Positions 1 to 7,819 of a stretch of 14,560 nt of DNA are shown in pieces. The notes below the pieces were generated by a model. That model made no database searches and had not been told where the DNA came from. It saw nothing but the letters and a program-made list of their open reading frames with translations. How positions within the stretch are numbered: the first letter of the stretch is position 1; each line of letters opens with the position of its first letter. Made by a program: the position numbers and the translations under genes. Source of the DNA: an uncultured Altererythrobacter sp. (lineage in GTDB: Bacteria; Pseudomonadota; Alphaproteobacteria; Sphingomonadales; Sphingomonadaceae); the NCBI GenBank assembly GCA_937950385.1, contig CALFEA010000086.1:1-14560 (forward strand), written 5' to 3'.

Positions 1-757
1 ATCTTGTGACGGCGAAGGCGCTTGCGTCTGGTAATGCGACGCCTGCAGAAGGCGATACGGTTACGTTCGAGATTACGGTGACCAACAATGGTGCTGCGCA
101 GGCGACGAATGTTAGCCTGACCGATGTTCTTCCTGCTGGTCTGACCGCGACGGCGAACAATGGCAGTGTGACCTCTGGTTCTTATGATGCAGGCACGGGA
201 CTTTGGAGTGTTGGCACGCTGGCCGATGGTGCGGTTGCAACGCTTACAATCGAAGGTGTTGTGGATGCTGGCCAGGGCGGCAATACGATCGAGAACGTGA
301 CGACCGCGGCCTCGGGCGATCAGCCTGATCCGACCACCGCTGGTGATGATCTTGATGAAAGCGTTGTGGTTGATGCTGGCGCTGATCTTGTGACGGCGAA
401 GGCGCTTGCGTCTGGTAATGCGACGCCTGCAGAAGGCGATACGGTTACGTTCGAGATTACGGTGACCAACAATGGTGCTGCGCAGGCGACGGGTGTGAGC
501 CTTACCGATGTGCTTCCTGCTGGTCTGACGGCGACCGCGAACAACGGCAGTGTGACTTCTGGTTCTTATGATGCGGGCACGGGTCTTTGGAGCGTTGGCA
601 CGCTGGCCGATGGTGCGAGTGCCACGCTGACCATTGAAGGTGTTGTGGATGCTGGCCAAGGCGGCAACACGATCGAGAACGTGACGACAGCGGCCTCGGG
701 CGATCAGCCTGATCCGACCACTGCTGGTGATGATCTTGATGAAAGCGTTGTGGTTGA
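1..757 (+). repeat. Tandem 384-bp direct repeat encoding two DUF11 units
   Basis: Unit 1 is 1-384 and unit 2 is 385-757, a period of exactly 384 bp (128 codons). Bases 1-107 and 385-491 are identical. The remainder differs at about 22 positions by eye, of which about 18 are silent, leaving two amino-acid changes (Asn to Gly and Val to Ser). More units probably lie to the left, because unit 1 is cut by the window edge. Confidence 0.9.
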
Positions 758-3149
758 GTTCGCCGAGATTGACGCCCCAGATGATACAATTAGCGGCATC
801 AACGGTAACACTGGCGAGCCGAATGCCGGAAATGCCTACGATAACGATACAATCAATGGTGCTCCATTTGATCCAAGTGATGTGGATGGAACAATTACTT
901 CACCCGCCACGCCTTTGGTTCCGGGGGCTCCAGTACCGGAAATGGATCCTGCTACTGGCAATATTTCGGTGCCTCCTGGTACACCAGCTGGGACTTACAC
1001 GATTGAATATGAGATCTGTGAGACCGCAAATCCAAGCAATTGCACGACAGGTACGGTTACGGTCGAGGTTGAAGCCGCCCCGATTGAATCAGCCAATGAT
1101 GATTTGAGTCCAGTCGATAGCACGGCGGGCGAACCAAATGCTGGTAATGCCTATGACAATGATACACTGAATGGCCAGCCGGTTAATCCAGATGATATAG
1201 TCGGTACTATTCTAACGCCTGCAACACCTGTCAATACGGGTGACCCTGTGCCAAGCATGGATACTGCGACTGGCGTGGTAGCGGTGCCACCTGGTACACC
1301 GGCGGGCACATATACGATTGAGTATCAGATCTGCGAAGAGCTGAACCCAACCAATTGCTCGGTCAGCAGCGTTACAGTGGTTGTTGATCCACCAGTTGCC
1401 GGTGTCAGTGGCACAGTCTTCCTTGATGAAGACGGTGACGGCGTGCTTGATAGCGGCGAAGCATTGTTGGGCAACTGGATCGTCGAAATCCGTGATGCTA
1501 ACGGCAATGTGGTGGCGACAGTCACTACTGATGAGAACGGTTTCTATGAAGTGGGTGATCTGCCTTTAGGCGATTACGAAATCAGCTTCAGAAACCCAGT
1601 TAACGGCGTTCTCTATGGTACAATCGAGAATGTAGAATTGACCGCCGGCAATGTGGTCGTGGATCAAAACCTGCCTATTGATCCATCAGGCGTGGTCTAT
1701 GATGCAATTACCCGTCAGCCAGTCGCCGGTACAGTAGTCACTTTGCGCGATTCAAACGGCAATCCTTTACCTGTGGCTTGCTTGGTTGACCCTGCGCAGC
1801 AGAACCAGTTGACCGATAATGACGGGCGCTATCGTTTTGATGTTGTGCCAGGCGGCGCGGCTGCATGTCCACTAGGCGAGACTCAATACACCATCACTTT
1901 CGATGCGCCGGGCAATTACAGCGATAATCCATCCACGATAATTGCCCCTGAGCTAGGCGCGTTGAACCCTCCATCTGTGCCATTGGGCACGCAAAGCAAC
2001 AACCCGACCGGTGCGCCTCCAGCATTGCTCGTTGTTCCAACGGTTGATGCGCCAAATGCGGGTGAGGATACGACATATTACCTTAGCTTCATTTTGGCCT
2101 CGGGCGATCGCGATGTGGTGCATAACCACATTCCGCTCGATCCATTCCAATCGCGCGATCCGCTGATGATCAGTAAATCGAGTGTCAAACGCTCTGCAAG
2201 CGTGGGTGATCTTGTACCTTACACCATCACCGTTCGGAACGCTGAGAATGTGCAGCGCACCGGGGTCGATATCATCGACTTGATCCCTCCTGGGTTCAAA
2301 TATGTAACCGGCACTTCTTTTGTAAACAATGTTGCAGAAGAACCAATGCAAATTGGCAATGAGTTGCATTGGAAGAACCAGTCGATTGGGCCAGCTGCGA
2401 CATCTACTTATAGTCTAACAATGGTCGTTGGTGCAGGTGTTTCAGGCGGCGACCGTGTGAACACGGCGCTTGGACGCAATGCAATGGATGGCAGCGAGAT
2501 TTCAAACCGCGGCAAAGCAGTTGTTTCGATTGTCGCAAGCGCGGTGTTCGATTGTTCTGAAATCATCGGCAAGGTGTTCGACGACCTGAACGGCAACGGC
2601 TACCAAGATGACGGAGAGCCGGGCATTCCGAATGTCCGCCTTGCTAACGTCAATGGCCAGTTGATAACCACCGATGACTTTGGACGCTACCACATCACAT
2701 GTGCAGCTGTTCCCGATGCACGGATCGGTTCGAATTACGTTCTGAAAATCGACACACGGACCCTGCCGAGCGGTTATCTGGTCACTACAGAAAACCCACG
2801 CGCCGTTCGTTTGACACGCGGTAAAATCACCAAGCTCAACTTTGGCGCCAAGCTATCAAAACGGGCGGTTATCACCCTTGATAGCAACGCGTTCCTGCCT
2901 GAAAGCAAAGAACTGAAGCCGGTTTATGCCGCACAGCTCGTTTCCCTAAGCGGGCAGGTCGATCCGGAATACCCGGTCATTCGCATAGACTATAAAGTCG
3001 AGGAAGGCGAAGCGCAAGATCTTGCGAAAGCCCGCGCAGAAGCAGTTGCCGGAATGGTCGCTGATACCTTTGGCAATGATTGGGACGGACCGTCAGCAAT
3101 TATCGAAACCAATGTGGTTCGAGCCACCAGCAATTCAGGTGGGGAGTAA
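3..3149 (+). CDS. Large surface/periplasmic multi-domain protein with DUF11 and SdrD-B-like domains (5' end outside window)
   Basis: The reading frame is open at the left edge. The GTG at position 6 is not the start, because the same codons occur inside repeat 2 preceded by in-frame coding sequence. Domains in order: two near-identical 128-residue DUF11 units (to about nt 757), two Ig/cadherin-like units of about 100 residues sharing the motif GEPNAGNAYDNDT (about 770-1390), an SdrD-B-type domain with the acidic motif DEDGDGVLDSGE (about 1405-1600), a CnaB/carboxypeptidase-regulatory-like domain (about 1684-1930), a third, diverged DUF11 (about 2158-2530), a second SdrD-B motif DDLNGNGYQDDGE (about 2557-2700), and a C-terminal region resembling a degenerate OmpA-like domain (about 2860-3135). 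The acidic motifs look like calcium sites. There is no LPXTG or beta-barrel signature, so a periplasmic or surface-exposed protein held by its barrel partner is likely (inference). The stop TAA lies five bases before the ATG of the outer-membrane protein gene, so the two are surely co-transcribed. Biochemical function is unknown. Confidence 0.85.
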   Translation, partial: LVTAKALASGNATPAEGDTVTFEITVTNNGAAQATNVSLTDVLPAGLTATANNGSVTSGSYDAGTGLWSVGTLADGAVATLTIEGVVDAGQGGNTIENVTTAASGDQPDPTTAGDDLDESVVVDAGADLVTAKALASGNATPAEGDTVTFEITVTNNGAAQATGVSLTDVLPAGLTATANNGSVTSGSYDAGTGLWSVGTLADGASATLTIEGVVDAGQGGNTIENVTTAASGDQPDPTTAGDDLDESVVVEFAEIDAPDDTISGINGNTGEPNAGNAYDNDTINGAPFDPSDVDGTITSPATPLVPGAPVPEMDPATGNISVPPGTPAGTYTIEYEICETANPSNCTTGTVTVEVEAAPIESANDDLSPVDSTAGEPNAGNAYDNDTLNGQPVNPDDIVGTILTPATPVNTGDPVPSMDTATGVVAVPPGTPAGTYTIEYQICEELNPTNCSVSSVTVVVDPPVAGVSGTVFLDEDGDGVLDSGEALLGNWIVEIRDANGNVVATVTTDENGFYEVGDLPLGDYEISFRNPVNGVLYGTIENVELTAGNVVVDQNLPIDPSGVVYDAITRQPVAGTVVTLRDSNGNPLPVACLVDPAQQNQLTDNDGRYRFDVVPGGAAACPLGETQYTITFDAPGNYSDNPSTIIAPELGALNPPSVPLGTQSNNPTGAPPALLVVPTVDAPNAGEDTTYYLSFILASGDRDVVHNHIPLDPFQSRDPLMISKSSVKRSASVGDLVPYTITVRNAENVQRTGVDIIDLIPPGFKYVTGTSFVNNVAEEPMQIGNELHWKNQSIGPAATSTYSLTMVVGAGVSGGDRVNTALGRNAMDGSEISNRGKAVVSIVASAVFDCSEIIGKVFDDLNGNGYQDDGEPGIPNVRLANVNGQLITTDDFGRYHITCAAVPDARIGSNYVLKIDTRTLPSGYLVTTENPRAVRLTRGKITKLNFGAKLSKRAVITLDSNAFLPESKELKPVYAAQLVSLSGQVDPEYPVIRIDYKVEEGEAQDLAKARAEAVAGMVADTFGNDWDGPSAIIETNVVRATSNSGGE
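769..1392 (+). repeat. Two diverged Ig/cadherin-like protein repeats
   Basis: Two protein units of about 100 residues follow one another (about 769-1077 and 1087-1392). They share GEPNAGNAYDNDT near the start, VPPGTPAGTYTIEY near the middle, and a Cys pair context (ICE...NPxNC). They are clearly homologous at protein level but diverged in DNA, so they are older than the 384-bp repeat upstream. Confidence 0.7.
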
Positions 3150-3157
3150 TTACCATG
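3139..3157 (+). promoter_or_regulatory. Ribosome binding site fixing the start of the outer-membrane barrel gene
   Basis: A purine-rich GGTGGGGAG (3139-3147) runs into the stop codon of the upstream gene and sits 7 bases before the ATG at 3155. The open frame extends back to 3080, but that extension overlaps the upstream gene, has no ribosome site and would bury the signal peptide. Confidence 0.6.
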
Positions 3158-6100
3158 ACCTATAACAATCAAAACAACGCGTTTCGCGCCTCACTTCCTG
3201 CTTCAGTTTTTGCGATTGAAAACACATTGGGGTCGAGCAAAGCGAAGCTCCTTTCTGGCGCAGCAGTGGCGTTTGCTGCCGCTGGCATACCGGCAGTTGT
3301 ATCCGCCGAAGAAGTAGTTGCTGCACCGATTGCATCGCAATCTGCTCAGCCAAAGATCATCTTTGTGCCTGGCACAGGAGGCAGCGCCCCGAAGACTATG
3401 CAGTCTGCTCCGGCTACTGCACCTGCAGTCACGCCTGCTGTTGCAGCACCAGCAATGCCGCAAGACACTGCGCCGTCTGCATTCTCGATCCAGGTGGATG
3501 AAGACCGACAGGTTGCTGAAGTCAGCGAGCACGGTGTTCAAGTGCGGGTCGATACTCTGCACACTCAACCGGTCCTTTCGGTTGGTTTGGTTGAAGGCGA
3601 ACGCACTATCGTTCGCGGCACCGAAGCAACCTTAATTGGTTACACCAACTACCCTGCTTTGGTCGAACGTTCTGAAGTGCGTGTGTTTAAAGATGGCCGC
3701 CCAAGTGACGGTAAACCATACGCTATTGTACCGATGGACACCAATGGTGTGGCGAAATGGACGGCTCCTCAGGATGCTTCTGAGACGCTCTATTACGTGT
3801 ACCGAGTCTATGATGAAAAGGGCCGGTTTGATGAAACACTGCCCGAAGAACTGACTTTGTTGAATGAGCCGTTTGATAATGAAGATCAGTCACCATCTCG
3901 TCCAGAATTTGGCTTGGTTGATGAGGCCAATATCCGCAACATTTCTACTTCCAACACAGTCGCAGTTGTGGTGACCGGGGTTGCTAAACCGGAAACCGAC
4001 CAAGTGCGCGTTTCTGGTCAGCTGATCCCGGTCGATGACGAGGGCAAATTTGCGACCCGTCAGATCGTTCGTAAGGATGCGAAAAAGATCGAAGTGCAAA
4101 TTTCACGTGGCGCTGTCGTTACGCAAGAGAGCATCTACAACATTGATGTGCCCAAGAGCGACTGGTTCTTTGTAGGCCAAGGTGACCTGACTTTTACGAG
4201 TTCAAGCGGCAGCGGCCCTGCGGTCGATGTTACTGGTGATGTGACGGCGTCTGGCGATTATGTCACCTCGCGTGCTGCTTATTACCTTAGCGGTAAATTT
4301 GGCGATGGCTGGAAATTGACCAGCTCGTTGGATACAGGCGAGGTGTTGCTCGAAGATTTGTTTAACAACATTGACCGGAAAGATCCTCGCCAATTGCTGC
4401 GCCGTCTGGACAGTAATGAATTCTACCCAACATACGGTGATGACAGCTCACTGATCGAAGATGCACCGACCCAAACTGGTTTTTATGCTCGCTTGGAGAA
4501 GGATGAGAGCAGCCTGATCGTTGGTAATTTCATTGCGAACTTCCAACAGGCTGAATTGGCTCAGTTGGATCGCGGCCTTTTCGGAGCTCTGATCGACTAC
4601 AAAAGCACCAATCTAACTGATTTTGGTGAACGCAAATTGCAATTGACTGCATTTGCGTCTGATCCAGGCACCCTTCCGGCGCGCGATGAATTTCGCGGCA
4701 CGGGTGGATCGCTCTATTTCCTCAATCGTCAGGACCTTACGATTGGCTCGGAGCGCGTGCGGATTGAAACACGTGACCGGGAAACTGGTTTGGTTCTTTC
4801 TTCGACGGAACTGCGCCCTCAAGAAGACTATAATATCGACTATTTCCAAGGCCGCGTGACCTTGAGCCGTCCTTTAGCATCAGTTGCCTCTGACGGTGCC
4901 ACAGTTCGCCAAGGCAGCTCCGCTGGGAATGTTCCGGTTCTGGTCGTGCGCTATGAGTATTCGCCAGTGGTTGGCGACTTGGATGGTTATACAGTGGCCA
5001 CACGCGCCGCTGGCTGGATAGGTGATTTCGCTCGCCTCGGCCTAACCTCGCAAAAGGAAACAACAGAAACGGCTGATCAAACGCTGCTCGCAGCTGACCT
5101 ATTGCTCCGCCAATCTGCCGGCACTTACTTTAAGGCGGAAATTGCTCGGACTGAGGGTCCTGGTTTTGGCCAGTCAAATTCGGTCGATGGCGGCTTGAAT
5201 TTTGTCAACATCGCGACACCTGCCGTGGTTGGACAATCGGCTGATGCTTACCGGGCAGAGCTTGCAGTGGACTTTGCGGAACTTGTTGGAAAAGACGGCA
5301 ATATCGGCAAAGCTGGCGGCTATTTCGAACATTTCGATGCAGGTTTCTCCTCCAATTCGCAGCTGACATTTAGTGAAACGCAGCGCTGGGGTATATTTAC
5401 AGAGCTTGCGCTGGGTAAAACCACGCAAATTCAGGCCAAATATGATGAGCTTTCGACCGATCTCAATGGTTCATCATCGGCCGCTACAGCTGATATAATC
5501 CAGCAGTTCGGCAAGGATGTCAGTGCGCGTCTTGGATTGCGTAGAGACGAAAGAGCGCCTGGGCAGCTGTTTAACAGCGTCGAAGATGGCGCGCGTACTG
5601 ATGCTGCACTGCAGGTTGATTACAAGCCTGAAACAAGCAATTGGTCCGCCTATGCTTTTGGTCAGCTCACGCTTGAAAATGATCCGGGTCGTCTTGAAAA
5701 TAATCGTGCTGGCGTTGGAGCCAAATCTGAGATTAGCGACAAGCTAACCTTCTCTGGCGAAGTTTCCGGTGGAGACGGTGGATTAGGTGCTGATGTCCAG
5801 TTGAACCGGCGTATAAGTGAAGGCTCAGAAGCCTACATTGGTTATGCTTTGCTGGCAGACCGCAATGACAGCGGGCTAGAACCGCAAAATCTGTTCAACC
5901 GATCGAACAGTGGCACTTTGACCGTCGGTGCGCGTCAGCGTTTCTCCAGCTCTTTATCGATTTATGGCGAGAACCGCATTGGCCATGGCGGAATTGCGCC
6001 AAGCCTAGTGCGCAGCTTTGGTCTCAATTTTGATCCGTCAGAGCATTGGTCATTCAGCGGGTCGTTTGAAAACGGCCGGATTGATGATGCGACAACAGGT

Positions 6101-6844
6101 GTGTTCAAGCGCACCGCAGCAACTTTTGGCGCGGGCTACCGAAAAGATGGCTTGCAGATGAGTTCTCAGATCGAGGCGAGGTTTGAGGACGGCAACGGCC
6201 GCGACCAAGAGGTTTGGTTGGTACGGAACAACATCAATGCTGAATTGAACCGCGATTGGCGATTTATCGGCCGATTGAATTTTGCAATCGCCGACAATGA
6301 AGGAACCAATGTTCGCGCTGCCGACTTTATCGAAGGTGTTGCGGGCTTTGCCTATCGCCCGGTTGATAATGACCGATTGAACGTGCTTGCTCGGTACAAT
6401 TACTTCCGTGATCTTGGGCCAATCGGTCAGATCACTCAAGGTGGTCAAATCAATAGCCCTAAGCAGGTAAGCCAGATTGCCTCTATTGATGCGACATACG
6501 ACTTGACCAATTGGCTCACTATTGGCGGAAAGTATGGCTTCCGTCAGGGTCGGGTATCGCTGAGCCGTGAGAGCGATCAATTCGTATCCAGCAATACCCA
6601 TTTGGGCGTGCTTCGCGGGGATATCCATTTCGTGAAGGACTGGGATGCCTTGGTTGAAGGGCGCGTCCTGAGCAATGATTTGGCAGGCAATACTCGCTAT
6701 GGTTTCTTGGCTGGCATCTACCGGCATATTGGCAACAATGCGAAGGTCGGTGTGGGTTATAGCTTCACTGACTTCTCAGACGACCTTGCTGATCAGAGCT
6801 TTACCAGTCGAGGCTTCTTCGTGAACCTATTGGGCAAATTTTAG
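3155..6844 (+). CDS. Outer-membrane beta-barrel protein with N-terminal Ig-like periplasmic domains
   Basis: Product of 1229 residues from the ATG at 3155. The N-terminus has an unusually long n-region of about 33 residues, then a hydrophobic stretch ending in a signal-peptidase-I-like site (VVSA/EE, about residue 51). An Ala/Pro-rich linker follows (to about 110), then two beta-rich domains (about 130-370). From about residue 380 to the end the sequence is alternating beta strands rich in aromatic and Gly/Asp/Asn turns, typical of a large barrel. The last residue is Phe (NLLGKF), the usual BAM recognition end. Conserved-looking motifs are RKDPRQLLRRLD, YPTYGDDS (near 423), GSLYFLNRQDL and FQGRVTLSRPL. 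I recall these from uncharacterised proteobacterial outer-membrane proteins encoded beside DUF11/SdrD proteins (memory, not a search). No TonB box or plug domain is evident. It is likely a surface anchor, export partner or structural barrel for the upstream protein (inference). Confidence 0.85.
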   Translation: MTYNNQNNAFRASLPASVFAIENTLGSSKAKLLSGAAVAFAAAGIPAVVSAEEVVAAPIASQSAQPKIIFVPGTGGSAPKTMQSAPATAPAVTPAVAAPAMPQDTAPSAFSIQVDEDRQVAEVSEHGVQVRVDTLHTQPVLSVGLVEGERTIVRGTEATLIGYTNYPALVERSEVRVFKDGRPSDGKPYAIVPMDTNGVAKWTAPQDASETLYYVYRVYDEKGRFDETLPEELTLLNEPFDNEDQSPSRPEFGLVDEANIRNISTSNTVAVVVTGVAKPETDQVRVSGQLIPVDDEGKFATRQIVRKDAKKIEVQISRGAVVTQESIYNIDVPKSDWFFVGQGDLTFTSSSGSGPAVDVTGDVTASGDYVTSRAAYYLSGKFGDGWKLTSSLDTGEVLLEDLFNNIDRKDPRQLLRRLDSNEFYPTYGDDSSLIEDAPTQTGFYARLEKDESSLIVGNFIANFQQAELAQLDRGLFGALIDYKSTNLTDFGERKLQLTAFASDPGTLPARDEFRGTGGSLYFLNRQDLTIGSERVRIETRDRETGLVLSSTELRPQEDYNIDYFQGRVTLSRPLASVASDGATVRQGSSAGNVPVLVVRYEYSPVVGDLDGYTVATRAAGWIGDFARLGLTSQKETTETADQTLLAADLLLRQSAGTYFKAEIARTEGPGFGQSNSVDGGLNFVNIATPAVVGQSADAYRAELAVDFAELVGKDGNIGKAGGYFEHFDAGFSSNSQLTFSETQRWGIFTELALGKTTQIQAKYDELSTDLNGSSSAATADIIQQFGKDVSARLGLRRDERAPGQLFNSVEDGARTDAALQVDYKPETSNWSAYAFGQLTLENDPGRLENNRAGVGAKSEISDKLTFSGEVSGGDGGLGADVQLNRRISEGSEAYIGYALLADRNDSGLEPQNLFNRSNSGTLTVGARQRFSSSLSIYGENRIGHGGIAPSLVRSFGLNFDPSEHWSFSGSFENGRIDDATTGVFKRTAATFGAGYRKDGLQMSSQIEARFEDGNGRDQEVWLVRNNINAELNRDWRFIGRLNFAIADNEGTNVRAADFIEGVAGFAYRPVDNDRLNVLARYNYFRDLGPIGQITQGGQINSPKQVSQIASIDATYDLTNWLTIGGKYGFRQGRVSLSRESDQFVSSNTHLGVLRGDIHFVKDWDALVEGRVLSNDLAGNTRYGFLAGIYRHIGNNAKVGVGYSFTDFSDDLADQSFTSRGFFVNLLGKF

Positions 6845-6968
6845 TGATTTCGGGCAGGGTGGTTTGAGTAAATGCGGGCTTGCGCACGGCGCTGATTGGT
6901 GAATTGAGTCTCAGTCAATTTGTCGAGCACTCTTGTGGACTTTTTGCTATACAATTTTTTCCCAGATG

Positions 6969-7128
6969 CAGGGACTGTGCTCCCTGATCTTTTGTATAAA
7001 CTCCCTGCTCCGCGTTTAGGGAAATCACCGACCAAGGCCATGTAATTCTGGGGTTTTTGGAAGGTGATATGCTGCCGAAAACGACAATAAAAATGAAATT
7101 CCCTGTAGATTCCCTGCAGAACAGGGAA
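6969..7128. repeat. Cluster of TCCCTG/CAGGGA inverted repeats
   Basis: Two hairpins are exact: CAGGGA (6969-6974), loop of 6, TCCCTG (6981-6986); and TTCCCTG (7110-7116), loop of 5, CAGGGAA (7122-7128). Additional TCCCTG copies lie at 7002-7007 and 7100-7105, and an AGGGAAA at 7018-7024. Such motifs recur beside tyrosine integrases and tRNAs in sphingomonad genomes as I recall them, but that link cannot be shown here. Confidence 0.5.
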
Positions 7129-7167
7129 ATTTGACGAGAGACTGGTTCGCTCCCGACTGGGTGGCGC

Positions 7168-7198
7168 ACCAACTATGATATCTTCAATATCAATTGGT
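7168..7198. repeat. Imperfect 31-bp dyad element
   Basis: Outer arms ACCAA (7168-7172) and TTGGT (7194-7198) enclose inner arms TGATAT (7176-7181) and ATATCA (7187-7192) around a 5-base centre. It lies 34 bases before the ATG of the decayed transposase. It could be a regulator site or part of an old element end; no function is assigned. Confidence 0.4.
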
Positions 7199-7231
7199 TA
7201 TGTTGATAGATCGACCGGCTTTTATCCCAGC

Positions 7232-7652
7232 ATGACGGGAAGTTATCCCGCTACGCTATTTCATTCGTTACCAGAAGTAATCCGCCTGACTGTGTCGTTG
7301 TACGCGCGGTTTTAGTCTCAGGAAGAAATCGCTGAAGCAGAATGGTCCAGTGGAGAAGATAGTCACATACGGTCTCAATTCATGCCCTGCGGCAATCCGC
7401 GATCTTGGGAATGTCGAGCGCCATGAAATGGCACGGTGGAAGAATAATCAAGTCGTGTATAGTCTTCTGCCGTTCCGGCGGCGATAGCATGCGATGCCCA
7501 GAATTCGATAGATGAAGTCGGTTCAGAAGTTCGCCTCAGCCCACACCAACCTCCACAACCACTTCAGCTCATAGCGTCACCTTATCGGCAGGCAAACTTG
7601 CAAGATCGCCCGCTCAGCCGCACAGGCTGAGTGGCAAAACCCAATGGCTTGA
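7232..7652 (+). pseudogene. Decayed, internally deleted IS6-family transposase
   Basis: An N-terminal piece (ATG 7232 to stop 7313) translates with the typical IS6 start region (LPEVIRLTVSLYARF). The frame then shifts by one, and from about 7311 translation gives SLRKKSLKQNGPVEKIVTYG, then PAAIRDLGNVERHEMARWKN, then LLPFRRR, a stop (7485), HAMPRIR, a stop (7509), MKSVQKFASAHTNLHNHFSS, a stop (7572), RHLIGRQTCKIARSAAQAEW, ending at TGA 7650. This is the colinear C-terminal half of an IS6 DDE transposase. Roughly 100 or more residues, including the first catalytic Asp, are missing at the junction. The second catalytic Asp (VTD) reads Tyr, and the Glu of the NNRAENS motif is replaced (NNQVVYS). 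With three in-frame stops, a frameshift and no triad, it is dead. I could not identify terminal inverted repeats or target duplication. Family assignment is from memory of IS6 sequences. Confidence 0.8.
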
Positions 7653-7819
7653 ATTGAACCCAGTTTAGGGCATCCTCCGCCAATCAAAGACAAGTTGTAG
7701 TTAGAATGTCAGCACCGCGGCAGGGTACCGGTGGCGCCATACCGCGATCGCGGTATGGCGTATGACTGGCAGTAGGGTATTGAAGGGTGAAGTGAGCTTT
7801 CTAAAGGAGTCGCTGCAAG
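7653..7819 (+). promoter_or_regulatory. Upstream region of the two-component operon
   Basis: This stretch lies between the transposase relic and the response regulator start and must hold the operon promoter. I see no convincing -35/-10 pair. It contains the perfect palindrome at 7735-7760 and a good ribosome site, AAAGGAG (7803-7809), ten bases before the ATG at 7820. Confidence 0.5.
7735..7760. promoter_or_regulatory. Perfect 26-bp palindrome, candidate operator
   Basis: Bases 7735-7747 (CGCCATACCGCGA) are the exact reverse complement of 7748-7760, with GATC at the centre and no spacer. The next flanking bases do not pair. It ends 59 bases before the start codon of a LuxR-type response regulator. 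Its length and symmetry suit a dimeric DNA-binding protein, possibly that regulator itself (inference). Confidence 0.6.

Larger units (their letters stand above)
6845..7231. other. Gene-free stretch with inverted-repeat clusters
   Basis: No convincing gene is present. Minus-strand open frames here (6841-7041, 6915-7172) lack ribosome sites and resemble no family I know. The stretch holds a cluster of CCCTG/CAGGG repeats (6969-7128) and a dyad element (7168-7198). No clear intrinsic terminator follows the barrel gene stop at 6844. Confidence 0.6.

Noticed and set aside
6-8. GTG as start of the DUF11 protein
   Set aside because: The same codons occur inside repeat 2 preceded by in-frame coding sequence; the gene simply enters from the left edge.
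1-757. CRISPR or other DNA-level array
   Set aside because: The repeats are long, adjacent and in frame within a coding region; they encode protein domains.
3080-3154. N-terminal extension of the barrel protein
   Set aside because: It overlaps the upstream gene and has no ribosome site, while the ATG at 3155 has one and leads into a signal peptide.
6841-7172. Minus-strand open frames of 66 and 85 codons
   Set aside because: No ribosome site, no recognisable family, and they run through the CCCTG repeat cluster.
7385-7530. Minus-strand short ORF ending in MALDIPKIADCRRA
   Set aside because: It is antisense to the transposase relic, whose colinear IS6 similarity explains the sequence better.
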